Shown: one piece after another, positions 1 to 10,076 of the stretch
Layout of the letters: the number at the start of each line of letters is the position of its first letter
Position numbering within the stretch: position 1 is the first letter of the stretch
From: SAR116 cluster bacterium AG-426-I14
GTDB taxonomy: Bacteria > Pseudomonadota > Alphaproteobacteria > Puniceispirillales > Marisalimonadaceae
Direction of reading: 5' to 3'
DNA length: 64,000 bases
Assembly (NCBI GenBank): GCA_003210055.1
Contig: QCNS01000009.1
Coordinates: 23,252-87,251 of the forward strand
Notes under the pieces: generated by a model
Told to the model about the DNA's origin: nothing
The model's input: only the letters and a program-made list of their open reading frames with translations
Databases searched by the model: none
Made by a program: the position numbers and the translations under genes

Positions 1-1887
1 AGTAAAGTAACACTTGATGATATTGATAAAAGTTTTGGTAAAGAAATTAGAAAATTAGTTGATGGGGTTACAAAACTATCAAAAATTGAACTCAAAACAG
101 GATTAGCTCAAGCAGAAAATTTTAGAAAATTATTAATTTCTTCATCAGATGACGTAAGAGTTCTTCTAGTTAAATTAGCTGACAGATTACACAATATTAG
201 AACTATTGATGGAATAAGAGATAAAAATAAGAAGCAAAAAATTTGTAAAGAAACCCTAGAAATATATGCGCCTCTAGCTGAAAGGTTAGGAATTGTAAGT
301 TTTCAAAATGAATTAGAAGATAGGTGCTTTCAAGTAATTAACCCAGAGACTAGAGAATCTATATCCAGAAGGTTGGAATTAATTTATTCTGAGGATAGTT
401 CAAATATACCTTATATTAAAAAAGAATTACAAACAATTCTTGCCAAAAATAATATTGAGTCAGAAATTTCTGGAAGAAAAAAATCTTGTTACTCTATCTG
501 GAAAAAAATGCAACTTAAGAAAGTTGGAATGGATGATTTATCAGATATTATGGCATTTCGAATTATAGTCAATAATGTCAATGATTGTTATAAAAGTCTG
601 AGTTTACTTCATCAAAATTATACTGCCATAATGGGAAGATTCAAAGATTATATATCTGCTCCAAAAAGAAATCGATACCAGTCACTACATACAGCTTTAA
701 TAGGTCCAAAAAAAAGAAAAATCGAATTGCAAATAAGAACTGAGGAAATGAATGAATTTGCTCTAAACGGAATTGCAGCTCACTGGATGCATAAAAATAG
801 AACAAAATATAAAGAAGGTATTAGATACAAGTGGGTTAGAGAGCTTCTTCAAATTATTGAAGACTCTTCGAGTCCTGAAGAGTTTTTAGAGTACACAAAG
901 TTAGAAATGTATAATGATCAAGTATTTTGTTTTACCCCAAAAGGTAACCTTATAAATTTACCAAGGGGTGCTTCAGCAATTGATTTTGCATACGCAGTTC
1001 ACTCAGAAGTAGGTAATTTAGCCGTAGGAGCAAAGATTAATAATAAAGTCAGGCAATTATCATCGGTTCTTAAAAATGGGGATCAAGTTGAAATTTTAAC
1101 ATCCTCAAGAGGTTTCCCAGATCCGATATGGTTAGAAAATTGTGTAACTGGAAAATCAAAAGCTAGCATTAGAAGGTTCATCAGGAAACGAGAAATAGAA
1201 GAATTTAATCAACTAGGAATCTCTCTTTTAAAAAAAGAGTTTAGACAGCAAAATAAAAAATTAAATGTTAAAAGTTTAAGAAAAGCTATTGATGAGTTCG
1301 GGTTGATTGATGTGGATGAATTATTAGTTGAAATTGGTAAGGGTAATATTATAACAAAAGACATTTATAGCATTTTATATCCAAGCAAAAATAAATCTGT
1401 TTCAATAAAAAAGCAAAAGTTTGATATAAATAATAAAAATAAAGATATGAAAATAAAGGGTGTTGTTCCTGGAATGTCACTTCACTACGCTCATTGTTGT
1501 AATCCTTTACCTGGAGAAAGAATTGTTGGAATTGTTACAACAGGAAAAGGAATAACTGTTCACGCAATAGATTGTTTTTCATTAGAAAAGTTTCATGATG
1601 TTCCAGAAAGGTGGTTAGAAATTTCATGGGAACGAGAAGACTATATTTCTCATAAAGGTAAATTATCTACTGTTTTGTCTAATGAACCAGGTAGTCTAGC
1701 TGACGTAACTAGGATAATAAGTTCTATAAAAGGAAATATTTCAAATATTCAAGTAATAAAAAGAGACTTAAATTTTTACAAATTTTTTATAGATCTAGAA
1801 GTAAAAAATATTTCACATTTAAATGAAATTATAGCCGCCCTGAGATTATCTCCATTTGTAGAGAGTGTTGAAAGAGAGAGGATATAA
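1..1887 (+). CDS. spoT: Bifunctional (p)ppGpp synthetase/hydrolase, RelA/SpoT family (5' end outside the window)
   Basis: This makes and degrades the stringent-response alarmone (p)ppGpp. The reading frame is open from base 1, so the protein runs in from upstream; 628 residues are visible. Numbered from base 1, the tail of the HD hydrolase domain contains KLADRLHNIRT at about residues 58-68. The synthetase domain (about 150-275) has the YQSLHTA and ELQIRT motifs. A TGS domain starts at VFCFTPKG (about 308-370). A Cys-pair zinc-finger-like region is marked by HCCNPLPGE (about 500), and an ACT domain closes the protein (about 558-625). The TTG at 373 is only an internal codon, because homologous HD sequence lies before it. 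The first gene of a tightly packed operon, it sits 8 nt before the DUF2062 gene, a standard alphaproteobacterial order. Alphaproteobacteria usually carry a single long Rsh enzyme, so rsh is an equally good name. Confidence 0.95.
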   Translation, partial: SKVTLDDIDKSFGKEIRKLVDGVTKLSKIELKTGLAQAENFRKLLISSSDDVRVLLVKLADRLHNIRTIDGIRDKNKKQKICKETLEIYAPLAERLGIVSFQNELEDRCFQVINPETRESISRRLELIYSEDSSNIPYIKKELQTILAKNNIESEISGRKKSCYSIWKKMQLKKVGMDDLSDIMAFRIIVNNVNDCYKSLSLLHQNYTAIMGRFKDYISAPKRNRYQSLHTALIGPKKRKIELQIRTEEMNEFALNGIAAHWMHKNRTKYKEGIRYKWVRELLQIIEDSSSPEEFLEYTKLEMYNDQVFCFTPKGNLINLPRGASAIDFAYAVHSEVGNLAVGAKINNKVRQLSSVLKNGDQVEILTSSRGFPDPIWLENCVTGKSKASIRRFIRKREIEEFNQLGISLLKKEFRQQNKKLNVKSLRKAIDEFGLIDVDELLVEIGKGNIITKDIYSILYPSKNKSVSIKKQKFDINNKNKDMKIKGVVPGMSLHYAHCCNPLPGERIVGIVTTGKGITVHAIDCFSLEKFHDVPERWLEISWEREDYISHKGKLSTVLSNEPGSLADVTRIISSIKGNISNIQVIKRDLNFYKFFIDLEVKNISHLNEIIAALRLSPFVESVERERI

Positions 1888-1895
1888 TCTGAATT

Positions 1896-2402
1896 ATGGC
1901 AATTCTAAAAAAAGGGTTAAAAAAAAAAAATAATCAAAAAATCATGTACTACCTATCTTTTAAGTTTTTAAAAAGAACAAGTATTTATTATTTTTTAAGG
2001 TTAACTAGATTAGAAGCTTCGATATATGCAATCTCATCAGGTTTTGCATGTGGTGCTATGGTTTCATTTACACCATTTATAGGATTTCACTTCGTTTTAG
2101 CTTTAGTAGTTTCTTTTATTTTAAGAGGTAACTTATTAGCTTCAATGATTGGAACTATAGTTGGAAACCCAATTACATTTCCATTTATTTGGCTTACAAT
2201 TTATAGAATTGGAATTGTATTTGTTGAACAAAAAGAAATAAATAGAAAAGTAGAATTAAATTTAGAAAATGTTTTAAATGGTGGATGGGAAATTTTGTTT
2301 CCTATGTTAATTGGTTCAGCCATATTGTGTCTTCCAGTATGGTTTATTTCTTATTTTGTGATAAGATTTCTGCTAACTAGTTTTAAAAAGAAAAGTAAAT
2401 AA
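1896..2402 (+). CDS. DUF2062 family membrane protein
   Basis: The product is a small inner-membrane protein of unknown function, 168 residues. After a Lys-rich N-terminus, residues about 37-110 hold the DUF2062 core: a membrane segment around GFACGAMVSFTPFIGFHF, then a second segment and the GNPITFPF turn. A further membrane segment lies near residues 135-160. The start chosen is ATG 1896. A second in-frame ATG at 1944 would drop the Lys/Asn-rich leader, which includes an A12 run at 1919-1930. The position between the (p)ppGpp enzyme and pdxJ is conserved in alphaproteobacteria, which supports the gene being real but does not reveal its job. Confidence 0.85.
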   Translation: MAILKKGLKKKNNQKIMYYLSFKFLKRTSIYYFLRLTRLEASIYAISSGFACGAMVSFTPFIGFHFVLALVVSFILRGNLLASMIGTIVGNPITFPFIWLTIYRIGIVFVEQKEINRKVELNLENVLNGGWEILFPMLIGSAILCLPVWFISYFVIRFLLTSFKKKSK

Positions 2403-2409
2403 AAATTTT

Positions 2410-3144
2410 ATGAGTAAATATTGTAAATTAGGTATAAACATTGATCATGTTGCAACTGTCCGAAATGCTAGGGGCGAAAATCATCCTAATGTTGTGAGGG
2501 CTGCAAAGATAGTCGAAAAAGCTGGTGCAGATATAATAACAATACATTTACGTGAAGATAGAAGACATATTGTTGATGCTGACCTATTAGATATAAAAAA
2601 TAATATTAATTTACCAATTAACCTGGAAATTGCTCCAACTATGGAAATGATTGATATTGCTATTTCTTTAAATCCTCATTCAATATGTTTAGTGCCAGAA
2701 AAAAGACAAGAAATAACAACTGAGGGCGGATTAGATATAAATTCAAACTTTAAAAATTTGAATTTAATTTCAGAAAAAATTTCAAAAACTGATATAAAAT
2801 TAGCTTGTTTTATTGACTGTGATAATAGACAGATTGATTTATTAAATAATTTAGGAATTAAAATTGTAGAGTTTCATACTGGTCAATATGCTATATCAAA
2901 TAACGATAAAGACAAAGATTTTTATTATAATAAATTAAAAAAAGCTGTAATTTATTCAAGTAATTTAGGATTTACCTGTAACGCTGGACATGGACTGAAT
3001 TTTGAAAATGTATCAAAAATTGCTTCAATAAAAAAAATACAAGAATTAAATATTGGTCATTTTTTAATAGGCGAATCTATTTTTTACGGATTAGAATATG
3101 TGATTAAAAAAATGAGGAATTTAATTAACACGGCAAGAAAATGA
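2410..3144 (+). CDS. pdxJ: Pyridoxine 5'-phosphate synthase
   Basis: PdxJ condenses 3-amino-2-oxopropyl phosphate with 1-deoxy-D-xylulose 5-phosphate to form pyridoxine 5'-phosphate, the last ring-forming step of the DXP-dependent vitamin B6 pathway. At 244 residues it has normal family length. Family hallmarks are the N-terminal LGINIDHVATVRNARG, the HLREDRRHI segment, and the C-terminal GHGLNFENV and IGHFLIGES phosphate-binding parts of the TIM barrel. Its stop overlaps the acpS start by 4 nt, implying translational coupling. The DXP substrate is shared with the isoprenoid branch whose reductoisomerase (dxr) lies later in this window. Confidence 0.97.
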   Translation: MSKYCKLGINIDHVATVRNARGENHPNVVRAAKIVEKAGADIITIHLREDRRHIVDADLLDIKNNINLPINLEIAPTMEMIDIAISLNPHSICLVPEKRQEITTEGGLDINSNFKNLNLISEKISKTDIKLACFIDCDNRQIDLLNNLGIKIVEFHTGQYAISNNDKDKDFYYNKLKKAVIYSSNLGFTCNAGHGLNFENVSKIASIKKIQELNIGHFLIGESIFYGLEYVIKKMRNLINTARK

Positions 3145-3545
3145 TATATGGAATAGGAACAGATATCATCAATTCAAATCGAATTAAAAAAATAATCAAT
3201 AAGTATAATGATAGATTTATTAATAAATTTTTTGGAAATGATGAAATAGAAATATCTAAAACAAAATTTAATAAAATTTTGTTTTTTTCAAAAAGATTTG
3301 CTGCAAAAGAGGCTGTTTGGAAAGCTTTTTCACCTATTAAATTTGGCTGCATAAAGTTTAGAGATGTGCAGGTTATATCAGATAAAAGAGGTAAACCTAA
3401 AATCAATATCTCTGGAGAAACACTAAAATTTATTGAGAATATTGAAAAATCTATAAATAATAAGTTTCATTTTCATATTTCTCTTTCTGATGAGCCACCC
3501 CACGCTTTGGCTTTTGTAATAATTTTTCTTGCTCCAAATAAATAG
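3141..3545 (+). CDS. acpS: Holo-[acyl-carrier-protein] synthase
   Basis: AcpS transfers 4'-phosphopantetheine from CoA to a serine of apo-ACP, activating it for fatty acid and lipid A synthesis. The 134-residue product starts with MIYGIGTDI, whose Asp is a metal ligand. It carries the FAAKEAVWKAF motif with its catalytic Glu and Lys, and ends with the HISLSDEPPHALAFVI strand typical of the 4'-phosphopantetheinyl transferase fold. It begins within the pdxJ stop (ATGA overlap), and pdxJ-acpS-lepB-rnc-era is a conserved order. Confidence 0.96.
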   Translation: MIYGIGTDIINSNRIKKIINKYNDRFINKFFGNDEIEISKTKFNKILFFSKRFAAKEAVWKAFSPIKFGCIKFRDVQVISDKRGKPKINISGETLKFIENIEKSINNKFHFHISLSDEPPHALAFVIIFLAPNK

Positions 3546-3592
3546 CTGTTGCATATATTTATGTTTATTAGTATTGAAAGTACTTAAATTCG

Positions 3593-4345
3593 ATGGAAAA
3601 TAAATTAAAAAAATCAAAAAACAGTTTTTATGAATTAATTAAAACTCTTTTTTTTGCAGGTTTGATAGCAATTGCTTTTAGGTCCATTCTCTTTGAACCA
3701 TTTAATATACCCTCTGGATCCATGATACCATCATTGAGAATTGGCGATTACTTATTTGTTTCTAAATATTCTTATGGTTATTCTAAGTACAGTTTTCCAT
3801 TTGGTATAATGCCAATAAATGAAAGAATATTTGAAAAAAAACCTTCTCGAGGTGATATAATAGTTTTCAGAAAACCTGGGCAAGAAAATATTGATTACAT
3901 AAAAAGACTTATTGGTTTACCTGGAGATGAAATACAACTTTTAGAGGGTAGATTGTTTATAAATGGAGAAATAGTATCAAGAAAAAAAATTGAAAGAAGT
4001 TCTTGGAGAATGTCAAATCAATTAGGTAAGACAATAAATTTCAATGAATATTTTGAAAAGTTTGAAAAAACTAAACCACATAAAATCATTGAGGCTAGTG
4101 ATAATGATTTTTTTGATAATACTGTTAAGTTTAAAGTTCCAAATGATCATTACTTTTTCATGGGAGACAATAGAGATAATAGCAGAGATAGTAGAACTGC
4201 AGAAATAGGTTTTGTTCCAAAAATAAACTTAATTGGAAAAGCAGAAATTATTTTTTTTTCGCATGATGATTCAGCACGTTTTTATGAATTTTGGAAATGG
4301 AAAGACTCTATAAGATTCTCAAGAATAGGTAAGAAAATTGAATAA
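3593..4345 (+). CDS. lepB: Signal peptidase I
   Basis: LepB is the inner-membrane serine/lysine protease that removes signal peptides from exported proteins on the periplasmic side. The protein has 250 residues. A membrane anchor lies at about 15-34, followed by the catalytic Ser in PSGSM (S43). The general-base Lys is in DYIKRLIGLPGD (K103). Box E is GDNRDNSRDSR, near residue 195. It has no clear Shine-Dalgarno sequence. Its end overlaps the TTG start of rnc by 8 nt. The enzyme would process envelope proteins encoded here, such as BamA and Skp. Confidence 0.96.
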   Translation: MENKLKKSKNSFYELIKTLFFAGLIAIAFRSILFEPFNIPSGSMIPSLRIGDYLFVSKYSYGYSKYSFPFGIMPINERIFEKKPSRGDIIVFRKPGQENIDYIKRLIGLPGDEIQLLEGRLFINGEIVSRKKIERSSWRMSNQLGKTINFNEYFEKFEKTKPHKIIEASDNDFFDNTVKFKVPNDHYFFMGDNRDNSRDSRTAEIGFVPKINLIGKAEIIFFSHDDSARFYEFWKWKDSIRFSRIGKKIE

Positions 4346-5027
4346 AATTTTTATAAAAAAAATTGAAAAAATTTTAGATTATACTTTCAATAATAAGAAT
4401 CTTCTTATAGAAGCATTAACTCATAAAAGTAAAAACGTTAAAGATAAATCAAAAAATAGAATTAGTTATGAAAAACTTGAGTTTTTTGGTGATAGAATTT
4501 TAGGATTTATTGTTTCTGAAAAAATTTACTTAGATAATCATTCTTGTTCTGAAGGTGAATTTAATCTTATTTTACAGAAATATGTGAATGAAAACTATTT
4601 ATCAAAAATTGCATTAGATTTAAAAATAAATAACTTTATTTTAACACAAGAAGGAGATGAGTTAGAGTTAAAAGTATCAATCCTAGCCGATGTAATAGAG
4701 TCCTTGATAGCTGGTATCTATCTAGATTCAGACATGACTGAGTGCAAGAAATTTATATATAATAAAGTTTTAAAAAATAATTTAAAAACTACAAATTTAA
4801 AAAAACATCCTAAATCTTACCTTCAAGAGTATTCAATGAAACTTTTCAAATCTACCCCTAGATATAGTTTAATTAAAAAAATAGGACCAGAACATAATCC
4901 AAATTTTCTTGTAAATGTAAATGTAAACGAACAGTTTCAGACAACCGCTGAAGGAAAAAATATTCAATTAGCAGAAGAAAATGCAGCAAAAAAATTAATC
5001 TCTATCATGGATATTAGTATAAAATAA
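4338..5027 (+). CDS. rnc: Ribonuclease III
   Basis: RNase III cleaves double-stranded RNA in rRNA maturation and mRNA turnover. The 229-residue protein begins at TTG 4338, overlapping lepB by 8 nt; no ATG is available earlier in the domain. The nuclease signature LEFFGDRILG supplies E48 and D52, and the second acidic pair is D118/E121 in ILADVIESLIAG. A double-stranded RNA-binding domain fills about residues 156-226. The era ATG follows the stop immediately. The signature has Phe where most relatives have Leu (LEFLGD), a mild change. Confidence 0.95.
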   Translation: MNKIFIKKIEKILDYTFNNKNLLIEALTHKSKNVKDKSKNRISYEKLEFFGDRILGFIVSEKIYLDNHSCSEGEFNLILQKYVNENYLSKIALDLKINNFILTQEGDELELKVSILADVIESLIAGIYLDSDMTECKKFIYNKVLKNNLKTTNLKKHPKSYLQEYSMKLFKSTPRYSLIKKIGPEHNPNFLVNVNVNEQFQTTAEGKNIQLAEENAAKKLISIMDISIK

Positions 5028-5945
5028 ATGACAATTTCTACTAGATCTGGTTTTGTAAATATAATTGGGCCACCCAATTCAGGTAAGTCGACATTAATAA
5101 ATAATTTAATTGGAAAAAAAATTTCAATTGTTTCATCAAAATCACAAACAACGAGATTTTGTGTTAGGGGAATTTTAAATTATAAATTTAATGACAAAAA
5201 AGAGAAGTCACAAATAATTTTTGTTGATACACCAGGCATATTTGAACCAAAAAGAAATTTAGATAAAGTAATTCTTCAAAATGCTCTAAAACAATTGAAT
5301 AGTGTTGACTACACGATCATAATATTTGATTGCTTTAAAAGAAGTGGATTGGATGACTTTTTGAAAGTTATGAAAATAATCTCTTATGAAAAAAATAAAA
5401 TATCTCTTGTATTAAATAAAATTGACTTGATTGATAAACCTAAACTTTTGAAATTAGCCAAAACTTTATCAACTTATATTTTTTTTGAAAATATTTTTAT
5501 GATATCTGCGATAAAAGGTGAAGGTTGTGAAGACTTGCTTAGATTTCTAGCTAGTAAATTGCCTAAAAGTAATTTTCTTTTTGATGAAGATTATTTAACT
5601 AATATTCCTAATCAGTTATTCTCATCAGAAGTTACAAGAGAAAAATTATTTAAACTCTTAAATCATGAATTGCCTTACAATTTGGCAGTACAAACAGTTA
5701 AATGGTTAGAAACTAAAAATGAGATTAAAATTTATCAGGATATATATGTTGCTAAAACAAATCATAAAATTATAGTTTTAGGTAAGAATGGGGATAATAT
5801 TAAAAAGATTGGTACTATGGCAAGACTTGAATTAAAAAAAATATTAAATAAAAAAATTCACCTTTTTCTCTTCGTTAAGGTAAAAAAAAATTGGATTGAT
5901 AATCCTATAAACGAAAAGTTAATGGGTATAAACCAAAATGCCTAA
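5028..5945 (+). CDS. era: GTPase Era, 30S ribosome assembly factor
   Basis: Era binds the 3' end of 16S rRNA and couples 30S maturation to growth. The 305-residue protein shows G1 GPPNSGKS (14-21), the switch region SKSQTTR, G3 DTPG (67-70) and G4 NKID (130-133). A C-terminal KH domain contains the VLGKNGDNIKKIG loop. It starts at the base after the rnc stop and overlaps recO by 8 nt. The rnc-era-recO order is conserved across proteobacteria. Confidence 0.96.
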   Translation: MTISTRSGFVNIIGPPNSGKSTLINNLIGKKISIVSSKSQTTRFCVRGILNYKFNDKKEKSQIIFVDTPGIFEPKRNLDKVILQNALKQLNSVDYTIIIFDCFKRSGLDDFLKVMKIISYEKNKISLVLNKIDLIDKPKLLKLAKTLSTYIFFENIFMISAIKGEGCEDLLRFLASKLPKSNFLFDEDYLTNIPNQLFSSEVTREKLFKLLNHELPYNLAVQTVKWLETKNEIKIYQDIYVAKTNHKIIVLGKNGDNIKKIGTMARLELKKILNKKIHLFLFVKVKKNWIDNPINEKLMGINQNA

Positions 5946-6693
5946 ATGGAATGACAAAGGAATAATTCTTAAATCAGAAAAGCATGGTGAAAAGGGAGTG
6001 ATTTTAACTGTTTTTACTGAACAGCATGGTCGCCACCTTGGATGGCAATATATGTCATCAAAAAAAAAAGTTTTTTTTCAACCTGGTGATATTGTGAGCT
6101 TAACTTGGAATGCAAGATTATCAGAGCAATTAGGGGTCTTTAATTTTGAGTCAGGTAAATCTACAATTGGACAAATAATTGGAGATTTTTTTAGATTATC
6201 TGTTTTATCATCATTTTGTTCTCTAATTAATGTTATGCTACCTGAACGACAAAATTGTCATAACTTTTTTCAAGTTTGCAAAAAGTTTCTTAATGTTTTG
6301 TCTGATGAAAATGTATCTAACAATAAAATTCCTAAGAAATACTTAGAGTGGGAAATATCACTTCTAGCCGAAGTAGGAATTTCATTGAATTTTAAACAAT
6401 GTGTTTTAACTGGAAGTAGAGATAACTTAAAATATGTTAGCCCTAAAAGTGGATGTGCAGTTTCTGAAGAATATAGTGGAGAGTATCAAAAGCAATTGAT
6501 AGCTTTACCAAATTGTTTGGGAGGCAAAAAATTATTGAATGACAGTGAGTATTATGATCTTATTGGCGGTTTTAAACTAACTAATTACTTCTTTAAAAAG
6601 TTTTTTCATAGTATAGATTATAACTATATAAACAACCCTCTTGTTGCAAGAACAGAGTTAATTAAAAATTTAGAGTTGAAATTCTTTAAATGA
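5938..6693 (+). CDS. recO: DNA repair protein RecO
   Basis: RecO works with RecR to load RecA onto SSB-coated gaps in the RecF pathway. The 251-residue product begins with the expected OB-fold strand ([14 protein letters not shown]...[13 protein letters not shown]). A helical C-terminal domain follows. The zinc-finger cysteines seen in many RecO proteins are only partly present: C398-like positions are represented by CVLTG and SGCAV. The match is therefore mostly the N-terminal domain plus gene order (era-recO-parC). It overlaps parC by 4 nt. Confidence 0.9.
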   Translation: MPKWNDKGIILKSEKHGEKGVILTVFTEQHGRHLGWQYMSSKKKVFFQPGDIVSLTWNARLSEQLGVFNFESGKSTIGQIIGDFFRLSVLSSFCSLINVMLPERQNCHNFFQVCKKFLNVLSDENVSNNKIPKKYLEWEISLLAEVGISLNFKQCVLTGSRDNLKYVSPKSGCAVSEEYSGEYQKQLIALPNCLGGKKLLNDSEYYDLIGGFKLTNYFFKKFFHSIDYNYINNPLVARTELIKNLELKFFK

Positions 6694-8894
6694 GTAAAAA
6701 AGAAATTATTAATATAAATTTTTCTGATGCTATTTCAGAGAGATACTTGTCATATGCATTGTCTACAATCACATCTAGATCTCTTCCTGATGTAAGAGAC
6801 GGTCTAAAACCTGTCCATAGAAGATTGTTGTATGCAATGAGGCAATTAAGATTAAATCCAAATAAAAACTATAAAAAATCAGCCAGAGTAGTTGGTGATG
6901 TGATGGGTAAATTTCATCCTCATGGTGATACTGCAATATATGAGTCCATGGTCAGAATGGCACAAAGTTTTTCTCTAAGATATCCTATGGTAGATGGACA
7001 AGGGAATTTTGGTAATATTGATGGTGATAATGCTGCCGCTATGAGATACACAGAAGCTAGAATGACAATATTTTCAGAGTTATTGTTAAAGGATATTGAT
7101 GAGGATACTGTTAATTTTCGGGAAACCTATGACGGTGAAGACTCAGAACCAGTAGTTCTACCATCAGCAATACCAAATTTATTGGCAAATGGCTCTCAAG
7201 GTATAGCGGTTGGTATGGCTACATCTATTCCACCTCATAATTTAAGTGAATTGTTTGATGCATGCCTTCATTTGATAAAATTTCCAAATGCATCCAACAA
7301 AAAATTACTAGATTTTATAAAAGGACCAGATTTTCCAACTGGTGGGATTTTAATAGAAACAAAAGATGTTATTGAGGAAAATTATAATTCTGGAAGAGGT
7401 AGCTTTAGACTCAGAGCAAAATGGGAAGTTGAAAAACTTAAAGCTGGACTATGGCAGTTAATAATAACTGAAATACCTTATCAAGTTCAAAAAAGCAAAC
7501 TTATTGAAAAAATAGCAAATTTAATTGATGAAAAAAAACTTCCAATGGTTAGTGAAATTTTAGATGAGAGTTCAGAAGAAATAAGAATTGTTATTGAACC
7601 TAGAAGTAGAAATTTACTACCAGAAATGTTAATGGAAACATTATTTAAATTAACAGATTTAGAGATAAAAGTTCCATTAAATTTAAATTTTATAGACAAA
7701 GAGAATCTGCCTGGTGTCAGATCACTTAAAGATGCGCTTAAATTGTGGTTAGATCACAGAAATGAAGTACTTATAAGAAGATCAAATTTTCGCTATGAAA
7801 AAATTTCTAAAAGAATAAATATCCTTGATGGCTATTTAGTCGTTTTTATAAACCTAGATAGAGTAATTATGATTATAAGAGAAGAGGAAGAACCAAAAAA
7901 AATTTTAATGAAAGAATTTGAGTTAAATGAACTTCAAGTAAATTCGATTTTAGATATGCGATTAAGATCATTGAGAAGACTAGAGGAAATTGAACTTAAA
8001 AAAGAAATGTCTGATTTGATTATCGAAAGTAGAGAATTGAGATTACTGCTAAAAAGCAAAGAATTACAGCAAAAAGAAATTGCCTCAGAAATAAAATCTA
8101 TTAGAAGAGATTTAGGTGATGAAATTAAAAGATTAACCTCAATTGAGGATGCTCCTGACATTCAGCCAATTAATCTTGAGAGTTTTCGTGAAAAAGAATT
8201 AATTACTATAGTTTTATCTTATCAAAATTGGATAAGATCGCAAAAAGGTCATTTAGATAAAAATACAAAGTTTCGTTATAGAGATGGCGATAAAGAAAAC
8301 TTTGTAATACACGCTCAATCTACTGACAAAATTTTGTTTTTTACCGAGAGAGGATATTTTTACACAATAAATGCAGATAAACTTCCATCTGGCAGAGGTG
8401 TGGGTGAACCATTATCGAAAATGTTTGACTTAAATGATAACGAAAAAATTATCAGTATTTTCCCTTTTTTTCAAGGCAAAGTGGTCTTGGCGTCCAGTGA
8501 TGGTTTGGGGTTTAAAATTGATACAGGTCAGCTAATTGCCTCCACAAAATCAGGAAAAAGAATTTTAAGTTTAAATAAAGGCGCTTTTGCAAAGTCTTTA
8601 TCTATATGCGAGGGTGATTTACTAGCTGTTGTTGGTTATAATAGGAAAATGATAATTTTCCCACTTTCAGAATTACCAGAACAAAATAAGGGAAAGGGTG
8701 TTATTTTGCAAAGGTATAAAGATGGTCTTTTGTCTGATATAAAAGTTGTGATTTCGGAGAAGGGTATTACTTGGAGAATGCAGGGCGGAAGACAAAGAAT
8801 AGAAAAAGAAATTTCTTATTGGATAGGCAAAAGAGGATCTGCTGGTAAGCTGGTTCCAAATGGTTTCCCTAGACCCCCAATATTTAATGAATAA
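6690..8894 (+). CDS. parC: DNA topoisomerase IV subunit A
   Basis: ParC is the DNA-cleaving subunit that decatenates daughter chromosomes with ParE. The 734-residue protein has [14 protein letters not shown], the quinolone-target region [11 protein letters not shown] (T81 and E85 at the positions usually linked to resistance), and the catalytic tyrosine Y120 in [11 protein letters not shown] long coiled-coil arm follows, with a short degenerate beta-pinwheel C-terminal domain. No GyrA-box (QRRGGKG) is visible, and the short C-terminus and the position after recO favour ParC over GyrA. It starts in the recO stop (ATGA) and ends the operon. Confidence 0.93.
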   Translation: MSKKEIININFSDAISERYLSYALSTITSRSLPDVRDGLKPVHRRLLYAMRQLRLNPNKNYKKSARVVGDVMGKFHPHGDTAIYESMVRMAQSFSLRYPMVDGQGNFGNIDGDNAAAMRYTEARMTIFSELLLKDIDEDTVNFRETYDGEDSEPVVLPSAIPNLLANGSQGIAVGMATSIPPHNLSELFDACLHLIKFPNASNKKLLDFIKGPDFPTGGILIETKDVIEENYNSGRGSFRLRAKWEVEKLKAGLWQLIITEIPYQVQKSKLIEKIANLIDEKKLPMVSEILDESSEEIRIVIEPRSRNLLPEMLMETLFKLTDLEIKVPLNLNFIDKENLPGVRSLKDALKLWLDHRNEVLIRRSNFRYEKISKRINILDGYLVVFINLDRVIMIIREEEEPKKILMKEFELNELQVNSILDMRLRSLRRLEEIELKKEMSDLIIESRELRLLLKSKELQQKEIASEIKSIRRDLGDEIKRLTSIEDAPDIQPINLESFREKELITIVLSYQNWIRSQKGHLDKNTKFRYRDGDKENFVIHAQSTDKILFFTERGYFYTINADKLPSGRGVGEPLSKMFDLNDNEKIISIFPFFQGKVVLASSDGLGFKIDTGQLIASTKSGKRILSLNKGAFAKSLSICEGDLLAVVGYNRKMIIFPLSELPEQNKGKGVILQRYKDGLLSDIKVVISEKGITWRMQGGRQRIEKEISYWIGKRGSAGKLVPNGFPRPPIFNE

Positions 8895-8899
8895 AAAGT

Positions 8900-8928
8900 T
8901 TGCTCATTAAAATTACTGATATTATAAT
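8900..8928 (+). promoter_or_regulatory. Sigma70-type promoter for the TRAP transporter operon
   Basis: TTGCTC at 8900-8905 and a perfect TATAAT at 8923-8928 are separated by 17 nt. They lie about 36 nt upstream of the binding-protein ATG. The mRNA would then carry an unusually strong Shine-Dalgarno, AGGGGG (8951-8956), unlike the weak sites of most genes here. Confidence 0.65.
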
Positions 8929-8964
8929 TAAACAATTTTAAATTCTTTTTAGGGGGATTAATTT

Positions 8965-10065
8965 ATGAAAAGAAGAGACTTTTTAACAAAAGCTGGCACA
9001 GGTGCAGTTGTAGGTGTTGCTGGAGCAAGTGCGCTTTCGACACCATCTTTAGCAAAATCAAAAAAAACAATAACAATTGTTTCAACATGGCCTAGAGATT
9101 TTCCAGGGTTAGGAACTTCTGCCCAAAGGTTGGCTGCGAGAATAACACAACTTTCTCAAGGTGCTCTGACCACAGAATATTTTGCTGCGGGAGAAAAAGT
9201 TGGAGCCTTTGATGTTTTTGATGAAGTGGCATCAGGTAACTCAACAGCATACATAGCAGCTGATTATTATTGGATAGGAAAACATCCAGGATTTGCATAC
9301 TTTACCTCAGTTCCATTTGGAATGACAATGGTTGAATGGAATGCTTGGATAAAATTCAATGGTGGTCAGCAATTATGGGATGAAATTTCAGGAGAATTTG
9401 GTCTTAAAGCTTTGACTTGTGGTGGAACAGGAACTCAAGCAGGTGGCTGGTTCAACAAAGAAATAAACTCTAGTGACGACCTCAAAGGTCTTAAAATGAG
9501 AATTCCTGGTTTAGGTGGAAAAGTGATGTCTAAGCTTGGAGCTTCCACTGTTTCTTTGCCAGGTGGTCAAATTTATGAAAATTTAGTCTCAGGTTCAATC
9601 GATGCAACAGAGTGGGTTGGTCCTTATAATGACTATTTCATGAAGTTTTATGAGGCAGCAAAATATTACTATACAGGAGGAATGCATGAACCTGGTGGTG
9701 GATTAGCTTTCGCATTTAATGCTGGTTTTTGGGGAAAATTATCAAGTTGGGAAAAAGCAGTTTTAGAAACTGCAGCAATGGAAGAAAATGCAGCTCAATT
9801 TGAAGAGGTTGTAGCTTACAATGGTCAATATCTGGCAAAACTAGTTAATGACCATGGTGTGAAAATTCGTTCGTTTAGTGATGACACTTGGGATTCTTTT
9901 GGTAAAGCTGCAGCAGCAGTCTTTGAGGAAACAAGAGATCACTCAGCATTAGCGAAAAAAATTGATACAGCTTTTCAAAAAAATCTCAGAGAAATTGGAG
10001 GTTTTATGGCTAATTTTGAAACAACTTTTGTAAATCAAAGAAATAGAGTCTTAGGTCTAATTTAA
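8965..10065 (+). CDS. dctP: TRAP transporter substrate-binding protein, DctP family, TakP-like (predicted 2-oxoacid type)
   Basis: This periplasmic protein captures an organic acid for the sodium-driven TRAP permease encoded next door. The 366-residue precursor starts with a twin-arginine signal (RRDFLTK, residues 3-9) and a predicted cleavage after A30. The body matches the TakP branch, with GTQAGGWF, the GLKMRIPGLGGKVM segment with R179 (the family carboxylate-binding Arg), TEWVGP (E216-W217) and HEPGGG (E242). From memory, the corresponding residues in TakP contact the sodium ion and a 2-oxoacid, so pyruvate or another 2-oxoacid is the best guess. The gene has its own promoter and a strong ribosome-binding site. 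A hairpin after its stop would let it be made in excess over the permease. Confidence 0.9.
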   Translation: MKRRDFLTKAGTGAVVGVAGASALSTPSLAKSKKTITIVSTWPRDFPGLGTSAQRLAARITQLSQGALTTEYFAAGEKVGAFDVFDEVASGNSTAYIAADYYWIGKHPGFAYFTSVPFGMTMVEWNAWIKFNGGQQLWDEISGEFGLKALTCGGTGTQAGGWFNKEINSSDDLKGLKMRIPGLGGKVMSKLGASTVSLPGGQIYENLVSGSIDATEWVGPYNDYFMKFYEAAKYYYTGGMHEPGGGLAFAFNAGFWGKLSSWEKAVLETAAMEENAAQFEEVVAYNGQYLAKLVNDHGVKIRSFSDDTWDSFGKAAAAVFEETRDHSALAKKIDTAFQKNLREIGGFMANFETTFVNQRNRVLGLI

Positions 10066-10076
10066 ATCTAAAAAAA

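Noticed and set aside
373..1887. Complete gene starting at TTG 373 for the (p)ppGpp enzyme
   Set aside because: The same frame is open from base 1 and encodes the end of the HD hydrolase domain (KLADRLHNIRT), so 373 is internal and the gene is cut by the window edge.
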